Assembly (NCBI GenBank): GCA_001600415.1 | Contig: BCJX01000015.1 | Coordinates: 838,274-902,273 of the forward strand | DNA from: Pascua guehoae | Taxonomy: Eukaryota; Basidiomycota; Tremellomycetes; Trichosporonales; Trichosporonaceae | Length of the DNA: 64,000 bases | Direction of reading: 5' to 3' | Shown here: positions 55,921 through 64,000 of the stretch, piece after piece | Numbering within the stretch: the stretch's first letter is position 1 | How the letters are laid out: each line of letters opens with the position of its first letter | The notes under the pieces: model-generated | Databases searched by the model: none | What the model was told of the DNA's origin: nothing | Seen by the model: only the letters and a program-made list of their open reading frames with translations | Made by a program: the position numbers and the translations under genes

Positions 55921-57440
55921 TTTAGGGATCCGCTGGGTTGAGGTATTGGCAGGTAGGCGTGATGGCATAGAGCAGCAGCAGTATCTTGGTACAATTGGAG
56001 CGGGCCCGGAAAGATTGCGTGTGGGCTGGGATCGAGGGGGAACTAACAATGACAGCTAACAAGGCCAAGGGGTCGAGGCCAAGGGGTGAGCTGGCCAAGG
56101 TGTCACAGCAAACGGAGCTGGCAATTGCCAAAGAGCACAACGAGAGCGACCTTCAACCGAGCGAGCACTGGCAATGGTCTCCTCACACAAGTCTATCCCA
56201 GCTGGTTGACGCCCACTACCCTACTGCTTGGACATGTCTTACCCACCCCGCAGAGAGGTATGCGCCCCCAGGCAAGATGCAGCGCGATCCAGATTGCACC
56301 CGCCCCGCTGAGAACTCCATGAGCGAGCGTGCCCACAACCAACCACTATCCCCTCTCCTGCCCGCCGCGAACTGACGCGCCCGGTCGAGCAGGCGAGGCG
56401 TAAGATACATGCGAGCTCGGCGGTGGACTAACCACGTGAGCTCAGACTGCGAGTGTCGATGACGCCTCGGTGGGGAGGAGTGGGAGATGCCTGGTGCGCC
56501 GGGGGCGGGGCCGGGGTTAGGGGTTGGGGGGAGGTGATCATGAAAGCACTGTCCAGCGCAGGAGGAGTGACAGGGTGGGGCCGCGTGCAGTGGCGAGTGG
56601 GGGTGGTGGCAGCCGGCAGCTATGTGGTTCAACCGTCGCCGTGTCGGTTGCACAAGGAACAGTGGCAGACGGTCAGACCTGCACCGCCTTGTCTTACAGC
56701 ACGGCAGAACTTTAGAACTTTAGAACTTCAGAACTTTAGAACTTCAGAACTCCCTGCCTTCATCCTGTACTACTGAAGCAGGCATGCCGAGCCGGGGATC
56801 AACGGGACCGACGCTGCGTCGTGGTGGCAGACGCTCGAGCCGGTGGGCTGCATGGCTGGCGTCGTAGAGAACAAGTATGGGCCGAGTCTGGCTGACGGAG
56901 AAAGTGGACGCCGACACTCCGGCCTCGGTGTGTGCTGAAAATAGAATGGCGGCGCGCATGCACAGACGCGCGGGGCCGGGTCGGGCATTGTTGCCTGCGT
57001 ATCAACATGTGCAATCGCTCTTCTGGTCTGGCTTGAGGATGAGTTGTGAGGTGCCAGAACATACGGTAGGACTGGGGGAATGTAAACTTTATCCTGGGGT
57101 CACGCGACTGCTTTTACGGTTGACAAGGTTAGCGGGTCCGAGCTTGATCGGGGCAGCGGGCCGGGGATACTGGAGTGATGAAGACCTGTCTTCAGACACC
57201 CGCCGCGTCAATGGACGTCATTGCGTACTGTCGCCATGAGTTGGGGTCGGTCCTGCAGTGCCAGTGCCGCCCCCCCCCCCCCCCCCATTGATGGGACAGA
57301 CTTCCTGGCATATCGAGTTGGTTATCGACACTACTGTCTCTATTGTCACCGCTCGCCGTACGATCGTGGTATCATTGGTATCGACATGCTATCAGAATCA
57401 CAAACACTGGATGGGAATCTCGCCGCTGACCTCGACCAGG
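55921..57440. other. Convergent intergenic region
   Basis: 1.5 kb between the ends of BNA3 (+) and the PEF gene (-). It holds a short AGAACTTTAGAACTTCAG-type tandem (about 56706-56752) and a C17 run at 57270-57286. No gene is supported. Confidence 0.45.
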
Positions 57441-59333
57441 CTAGCTGGGCGCGTCCATGATAAGGTCCATCTGTGGTGTCAGCGGCCTGCTGCGCCGTGT
57501 TGAACATCGAGGCTGTGCTTGGGGCGCGACGAGCGGTGCAATCGCCTGGCGCCACGTTGGCAGCGCCACTTGCAGCGCTGCTCGCTGCACTCTCTTCGCT
57601 AGCCCTGTTCCATGTTCTCTTTGCTCGCCCCGCGCATCGCTGGCTTGGCTCGCGGGTTGCTACTCACAAACGCGATGTAGTCAATCTGCGCGCAACCCGT
57701 ATTGTTGGGGTCGAAGCGGCGGAATGCCTCGGTGTAGTGCTTGACCGCGACACAGGCCATGAGGAAACGGTCAAAGCTGATGCCCGCGGGGCGGTCCTCG
57801 CCCGCCTTCGGAGGCGGTGCAAAGCGCTTCTCAACCTTGCGCACCATGTCGGCGGGGAGCGGGAAGCCAAAGCCCTCGAGCGCGGCGTGCAGCTCGCGGC
57901 TGTCGATGAGGCCAGAGTTGTCCTGGTCAAAGCGTTGGAAGATCTGGTGCCAGTCCTGCTCTGTCAACACCGCCACGCCCTGGAGGTCTTTCTGTCGCCC
58001 GTCAACGCACCTGGATGTAGCGGTACAGGCCCTCAAACTCCAAGAAGTTGATCGAGCCGCTGCGATCCGAGTCAAAGATGTTCATGAGCTGTGAGATCAG
58101 CGCATGTCACAGGTCGGAGACACGGCATGTGTCCATTGCGCGTCATATGGTGGGATTGTTTGGGGGGTTCGTGGTTGCGCGCGGTGTGGGAATGTATTGT
58201 CGGTGGCTCCACGTTGCGCGTGATGCAATACATGACTCGACGGCTCGTCGACGTTTATGCCAGAGGTTCTGTGCTCGGCGCGTGCTCGAGAATCCCTTGG
58301 TGCCCGCTTGACGACACCGGGGGTCCGCGAGGCGCAAGGGCTCCCACCGTATTGAGCTCCGCCGCAGTCGTCCAAGCCTTCCCCCCTTCCCCACACGCCC
58401 TCCGCAGGCACTCGACTCACCATCTTGACACAGTCCTCCCTTGCCTCCATCGTCGCATCGTTGGCAAGCAGGCGCTGCAGATCCCACGATGTAAGCTGGC
58501 CCGTGCGGGCCGAATCGTACTGGGCAAACCTGCGTGTCGTCAGCCTTCCGCCCCGATGCGATACCACTGCCCCAACGACGCCCCATCCGCTCGCTTCCCA
58601 CACGCGCTTGTACTCACAGTGCGCGGAGCTCGGGGTCGCCTTGCTGCTGACCCGGGACGGGGCCGGCGTACTGCTCTCCCTGCGAGTACCGCTGCTGCTG
58701 CTGCTGTTGCTGCTGGGGCGGAGGGCGGCCGTACCCCTGCTGCGGCGGCGGGTTCGAGTACTGGCGTTGGGGCGGCTGCTGGCTCATGCGCTGCTGCTGC
58801 TGCTGGGGGGGCGGCGACTGGGCATAGCCCTGGGGCGGCGGACGGTTCTCAAAGCTCGCGGTGCGTGGGGGGGGACGCGCATACTGCTGCTGCTGGTGGT
58901 AGGGGGGTGCCTGTCCGTATCCTTGCGGCGGGGGTCGGGCTTGCTGTTGCTGAGGAGGCCCTCCCCAGCCGGGAGGAGGACCACCACCGCCGGGGCCACC
59001 TTGCTGCGGGGGCGGCGTTCCAGCGTACTGTTGCTGCTGAGGGTTGGCTGCGCGACGGGCCTCTTCCTCCCGCCTGGCCTCTTCTTCGGCATGCTTCCTA
59101 GCGTACCGCTCCTCGTAGCGGCGGCGTGCCTCATCACTCACACTGCCGTAGGGGCTGGGAGTGGCCATAGGTCCGCCCTGTTGCATGTTGGATTGACGCG
59201 GAGTTGGGTTGCGTTGATGCGGAGGTTGAGGAGATGCGGTGTCTCGCATTGCCCGATCACCGATGGCAAAAGGCGAGTCTCCAGATGAAGGTCGACCGAG
59301 ATCGACTGGGCGACCAAGAGTATTGTACGCCAT
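57441..59333 (-). CDS. Penta-EF-hand calcium-binding protein (ALG-2/peflin type)
   Basis: Five exons (59333-58618, 58529-58421, 58088-58011, 57955-57668, 57470-57441) give 406 residues. The first about 235 residues are rich in Pro, Gln, Gly and Tyr (repeats such as PPQGYGQ and PPQQGYGRPP), like the N-terminus of peflin but longer. The C-terminal 170 residues hold five EF-hands. Loops visible are DSARTGQLTSWDL, DSDRSGSINFLEF, DQDNSGLIDSREL and DPNNTGCAQIDYI; the loops starting D-x-D/N look calcium-competent. The last exon is only 30 nt and supplies a PEF-like ending (MDLIMDAPS). Without this splice the frame would run on to a poor C-terminus ending at 57599. Such proteins couple calcium to membrane repair or ER-exit trafficking. 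Confidence 0.87.
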
Positions 59334-61352
59334 GGCGTAAAGGGGGTGATAACTTTAAAGAGAACGAGCGAGCGGGGGGGCTGGGGAGGGGGAGAGGCTG
59401 GGGGAGCGCTGCAGGGGGGTGAGAGGGGAGGAACGGGCGAGGCCGAAGCGAGGGAGGGAGCGAGACAAGCGAGACACTGGTAGGCAGAGAAGCTAGAGAG
59501 AGACAGAAGAGATTCACAGAGGGAGCGATGCGCACGGGGACAAACAGGCCCGGGGCAACGAGGGAAACCCACAAAGGGGGAAGGAAGACTGTCGGGCGCG
59601 AGCGGCCAGCGGCCAGAGGCCAGACCGCAGCACCGACCATCCATGCATGCATGCAACTGCAGCGGCAATGGACCCACCACCGCACACGTCGCTCGAGCGC
59701 AGCTAGCACAGCAAGCACAGCGAGCAAAGCGTACAGGGAAACTAGAGCGATGTGTCTGATGTGTCATATGTGTCTGATTGCCAAACGAGTGCGCTCGAGC
59801 TGTACTGCAGGCCGGAGGCGCGGGAGCGGGCGGGAAAACACCGAGCCCGCAGACGCGCCGACAAAGGTAGGCTCGACGCGTAAAGGGCAAACAAAGGGTG
59901 GGGGACAGGGGAGCTTGGGGGGGCTTGGAAGGCTTGGAAGGATAAAGCACGGCTTGCTAAGGCATTCCACGCCGGCCAGATAGGCTTAGAGGCTACACTC
60001 GACGCCTCTGAATGCAACAAGACAGGACAAGTGGAGTCAAAGGGAAAAACAACCTACAATTGAGAGGCGGCCGATGCGCGCAAGTGTCGACTGATGACTG
60101 AAAGGGGCCGCTTGTGAGTCGGTGCGTGTCGTTTGATGCGAGCTACAGTTGTTGTTTACGATGTACAATGGCGGAAGAATGACAAGTCGTCGTGTGTGGA
60201 GAGAGTTGCAATGTGTTGGCGGCAGCACGCTTGGTGATGGCACAGAGGGGCAACACTTGGCCCGTTGTCTACCAACAGACGTACCTACCGTACCTTCATA
60301 CAGACACGGACATGCATGCATGCATCCCAGGCGCGCAGGTGCGGCAGGATGGCGCCATGGGCAGGCTGCTCCAAAGCCCGAGGGTGCTTTTGGTGGCCGT
60401 TTTGACTGTGGACGTGTCAGGCGGTCAGTTGCCCCCGCCGCAACGCAATGCATCTGTGTTTACACCTGGCTGGCTTGCATGGCTTGCGTGGCTTGCGTGG
60501 CTTGGCTTGGTTTCGTAGGCTGGATCGGCTCGGCCCGAGGCCCATCTCCAATGCCTGCCTGCCTGCCTAGCTGCCTGTCTGCATCGCCCACCGCCCTCCA
60601 GGCATCCAGGCATCCAGCTGCCAGCTGCCGCCGGTCGTGTGCCTGCACCGCCTGCGCACCGGATCCGCACTGCATTTTGCCCCTGGTGCCACGCATGCCA
60701 CGAGCGAGATGACACGCGTTACAGGCTGGAAATACTGTAACAAGACACAAACCGACACGCACCTATTTCCGCAGGCCGCAGTTACTCTTTTTGAACTTTG
60801 CGCCTGCCTATCGCGTCACGCGCCTTTCAGTACCTCCCATTTATTTTGATTCCGCCGAGTGGGGTGGGTGAAGAACGCGTCCCGTAGCGGCCCCCGTTTG
60901 GATGGGTGGATGGGTGGTCGGTGGGTGGTGGGGCTACATCATTTGCCTTGGCCCCACCAAGTGGCACTATGGTAGTGGTGCACCAGCCAGCTGGCAAGTG
61001 TCGTCGTCTGCGTCCGGCTCTCAGGGCCCACGGTGGGCCACGCCACGATGGCACCGCGATGCGCGTCGGCGTGTGGCCAACTTGGCGGCGCCAGCGCTGC
61101 ATGGCTGCAACATGGCCGATGGATGGATGGATGGATGGATGGATGGATGGATGGATCTGTGACACGGTCAATCCACATCCTCGTTACACTCTGCAAACTA
61201 ACTCGTAACACTCTAGCTCGTCGTCACCCCCTTTACACCGTCGTCGTCTACTTCTTTCCTTCTTGCTCGCAACCTCTCCCGCGTCAAGAAGCACTCCGTC
61301 TTAACGTTCCCCGTCACACTCGTTACTACCACCCCCCTGTACCAACATCAAC
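59334..61352. promoter_or_regulatory. 2-kb divergent region PEF gene / SEC14
   Basis: No protein-like frame is found. It contains clustered ATGCATGC (59641-59655; 60313-60323), runs of TGGCTTGCG near 60470-60505, and a (GATG) tetranucleotide array. The last 150 bases before SEC14 are CA/CT-rich leader. Confidence 0.4.
61118..61156. repeat. (GATG)n tetranucleotide repeat
   Basis: Nine to ten uninterrupted GATG units lie about 200 bp upstream of the SEC14 start codon. Confidence 0.93.
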
Positions 61353-62725
61353 ATGTCGGCCGTGAGTCGCGCTCCACTCGAAAAGTCCATCGTCACCACT
61401 GTCCAACTTTGGCACACGTACACACAGCTAACTCAACCAGGCTGCTACCACCGACCCCCTCTCGGGCCACCCAGGCCACCTGTACGTCTCCGCTGACAGT
61501 GACAAGAGTCGCTGGCTCGCACCCACGCACGTGCGAGCGCTGACACTTGTCTCCCTGCGCACTTATCCCAATGTCCAACTGTCTTACAACGGTCCCGTGT
61601 CCGATCGGCTTATCCCCCCTTGCACTCCCGAACAACCACCCTGTCCTTCTTGATCATTCCACCGCGTCCCTCTTCCCCCATCGCACATCGTCCGCCCATG
61701 CGCATGTCGCATCTGCAGCACCGCCGAGCAGGAGACTATTCTTGCCCAGTTCCGCAAGGAGCTGACCGAGGAAGGTCTCATCCCCGCCGACCTCGAGGAG
61801 GCCAAGGAGAGGATCGGCTACGACCGCTTTGACGACAAGACACTGCTCCGCTTCCTCCGCGCGCGCAAGTTTGACATTCCCAAGGCCAAGCTCATGTGGG
61901 AGAACAACGAAAAGTGGCGCAAGGAGTTTGGTACCGACGAGATTGCAAAGTGCGTCTTTGGTTGCGAGGGTGCGACGCTGGACCGAGGGAAGGTGGTGCA
62001 GACGACAATCCTCCTGTCCTAGCGCCTCTGCACTCCTCTTGAATTGGTTGCTAACCTACAGGAACGGCTTCGCGTACCCCGAGGCGCAGGGTGTCGACAA
62101 GTACTACCCCCAGTTCTACCACAAGACGGACAAGGAGGGACGGCCAGTCTACATCGAGCAGATGGGCAAGCTCGACATCAACGCGCTCTACAAGCTCACG
62201 ACCCAGGAGCGTCAGCTCAAGCACCTGGTGGACGAGTACGAACAGTTCCTGAGCACGCGTCTTCCCGCTTGCTCGGCCCAGGTTGGCCAACTCGTCGAGA
62301 CGTCGTGCACCATCCTTGACCTGCACAACGCCGGTATCTCGACCTTTTACAAGGGTGCGTGATCCTCAAGTTGACCTTGTGCTCACCCCCCAGTCAAGGA
62401 CTACGTGTCTGCCGCATCCAACATTGGCCAGAACCACTACCCCGAGACCATGGGTCACATGTTCATCATCAACGCACCCTACCTGTTCTCCACGGTTTGG
62501 TCGCTCATCAAGCCCTGGCTCGACGAGGCGACTCAGCGCAAGATTCACATTCTCGGAAAGGGCTACAAGACCGAGCTCCTCGAGTACATTCCCGCCGACT
62601 CGCTCCCCAAGAACCTCGGCGGCACCTGCGACTGCCCCGGCGGATGCTCGCTCTCGAACGCCGGCCCCTGGAACGAGGCACAGGCCGCAGCGGCCGCAGC
62701 TGCTGCCAACGCCCCCGCCGCTTAG
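61353..62725 (+). CDS. SEC14: Sec14 phosphatidylinositol/phosphatidylcholine transfer protein
   Basis: Five exons (61353-61361, 61441-61481, 61719-61949, 62062-62354, 62394-62725) give 301 residues. The first exon codes only Met-Ser-Ala, then an intron. The CRAL-TRIO N-domain is visible as [20 protein letters not shown]. The lipid-binding domain includes [27 protein letters not shown]-type core sequence, [20 protein letters not shown] and [15 protein letters not shown], all hallmarks of true Sec14. The protein exchanges PI and PC and sustains Golgi phosphoinositide signalling and secretion. The C-terminus ends in an Ala-rich tail. Confidence 0.95.
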
Positions 62726-64000
62726 ATGGATATCTGGTTGTGCTTTGTAGAGGATGTGACTCGTGTAATCCCAACGGCTCGGCATCCGGGCATCGGCATT
62801 TCAGCGGAATTGGGCAACGGTACGTATTGGGCGATACGTGGCCATGGTGACTTGCCGGTAACTAACTGAGGAATGGTTCTGGCGCCATGGATCCACTAGC
62901 GTGTTAGTCGTCACCCTAACGTGCTCAGTCTGTTACTCGGAATACTGGTGACGCGCCTGGGTGCTAGCTACCTCCAGCTCGCCCACGGCAATAAGTACGT
63001 ACACCGTCAGAGCGAGCCAATCTGGCTACATTCACCCGGTCGTTGCGGGCATCACATTATCTAAACCATCGACATTGCCCGAGTGGACCAGTCAGCAGCC
63101 TTGGCTTTCTGTTCACCTCTTTTCACCATACCACCCGAGTGAACGATTCAGAATCGCAGAAAGATCGCAGTCCACCCGACATGAGAACGAGCCAGGCATA
63201 AGCGGGGCAGTCTACGCACCCACAGCGGAGCAGGCAAACGCCAGTGCCAGGCGTGATCTTGCGTGTACACGGATCTGCCTGTCGCGCACGCCAGGCTCCC
63301 ATGCCGCCAAGGCTGTACCGTGTCCGTCATTGCTAACCGACCTCTCACCACAACTGGACCTTGCAACTAACTGCCGAGCCGACTGACGCGGTTCTGACGT
63401 GCTTCTTCAAGTTTGAGGGGCAATAGCTGGAGGAATTTGCGGTGACGGACAGACATCAGTGACTCCCCGTGAGTGCACCAAACACGCCGCCACCACACGG
63501 ATCCGCCCGAGTCCGGAGTCACTCCGGCGCCCCCTAGTGTCGTTGAACCGCCACACACTGTCCTGGAAAGTATGTACTCCGGCCTGGACAACGATCCTGG
63601 ACACCGCCGGACTCTGCGCCTCACTGTCCGCCACGCGCAAGATGTGCCACCGTCTTCTTACAGCTGTTCGTCCGGTGCGCCCCAACCACCTGCCTAATTG
63701 CTCTGACCTGGATCTCATGTGCTTCACTCAGCTACGTGCTTCACTCGGTTGCGCATACAATGTTCATTCTTGTATCAAGCTCCCTTACAAGCATCAAGCG
63801 GCAGGTAGTAGCAAGCACCAGGCGAGCAAGAGCGGGGGGGTATCGTGGTGTGAGTGCTATAATGGAGCGATCTACTGGTTACAACATGGAGAGAACGGCA
63901 GGCGTGTCAAATGTCCGCCCCTAGGTCAACTAGAGGGTACTTGGCCATGGGCCGAACGGCGCGAGCAAGCTCAAGCGCAAGGAGAGACAGGCTGGGGGGG
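62726..64000. other. Terminal intergenic region, no gene supported
   Basis: The SEC14 3' region and following 1.2 kb contain only short, mutually overlapping frames without family resemblance or periodic hydrophobicity. I see nothing else in it. Confidence 0.45.

Noticed and set aside
59138..59950. 270-codon minus-strand frame overlapping the PEF upstream region
   Set aside because: It runs through GA-rich upstream sequence of the PEF gene and overlaps its first exon in another frame. It has no family resemblance.

Overview
The window is nuclear DNA of a GC-rich, intron-rich basidiomycete yeast. Small introns with GTGAGT-type donors and CTGAC or CTAAC branch motifs interrupt nearly every gene. 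The protein families (hybrid histidine kinase, inositol transporter, Bna3, Hid1, Rid1-like GBD/FH3 protein) and the overall style suggest Tremellomycetes, most likely Trichosporonales. The genus cannot be fixed from the sequence alone. There are 20 protein-coding loci (one truncated by the left edge), one intron-containing tRNA-Cys gene, many simple repeats and several unusually long homopolymer runs. I found no transposon, rRNA, CRISPR array or prophage. Exon boundaries were deduced by hand from reading frame, splice motifs and family conservation, and in all but one gene they close in frame.

Layout. 1-9 kb: the C-terminus of a proline-rich protein, a small predicted secreted protein (-), and a 12-exon membrane hybrid histidine kinase (+). 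9.8-18.4 kb: palmitoyl-protein thioesterase (-), a mitochondrial pyruvate carrier subunit (+), and an NAD-dependent epimerase (+); their introns carry poly-C/G tracts and minisatellites. 20.5-31.6 kb: a type II membrane SGNH-like protein (+), a small mitochondrial membrane protein resembling the complex I MLRQ subunit (+), tRNA-Cys(GCA) (+), an F-box protein (-), and an inositol-type sugar transporter (+). 31.7-43.1 kb: a dense housekeeping block with splicing factor SF3A1 (-), a GBD/FH3 Rho-binding protein (+), mitochondrial ribosomal protein bL34m (-), the AAA+ ATPase RVB1 (+), and Hid1 (+). 43.3-52.7 kb: four genes on the minus strand or bordering it, namely an aldo/keto reductase, the meiotic nuclease SPO11 and a DHA2 multidrug transporter. 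54.4-62.7 kb: kynurenine aminotransferase BNA3 (+), a penta-EF-hand protein (-), and Sec14 (+).

Functional links are loose, as expected for a eukaryotic chromosome. Several proteins are mitochondrial (MPC2, MLRQ-like, bL34m, probably one BNA3 isoform). SF3A1/GBD-FH3 and bL34m/RVB1 are divergent pairs with about 300 bp between start codons. The most notable points are an apparently intact 16-exon SPO11, micro-exons of 9-11 nt needed to restore conserved motifs, and homopolymer tracts that tend to be C-rich toward intron 3' ends and G-rich toward intron 5' ends.
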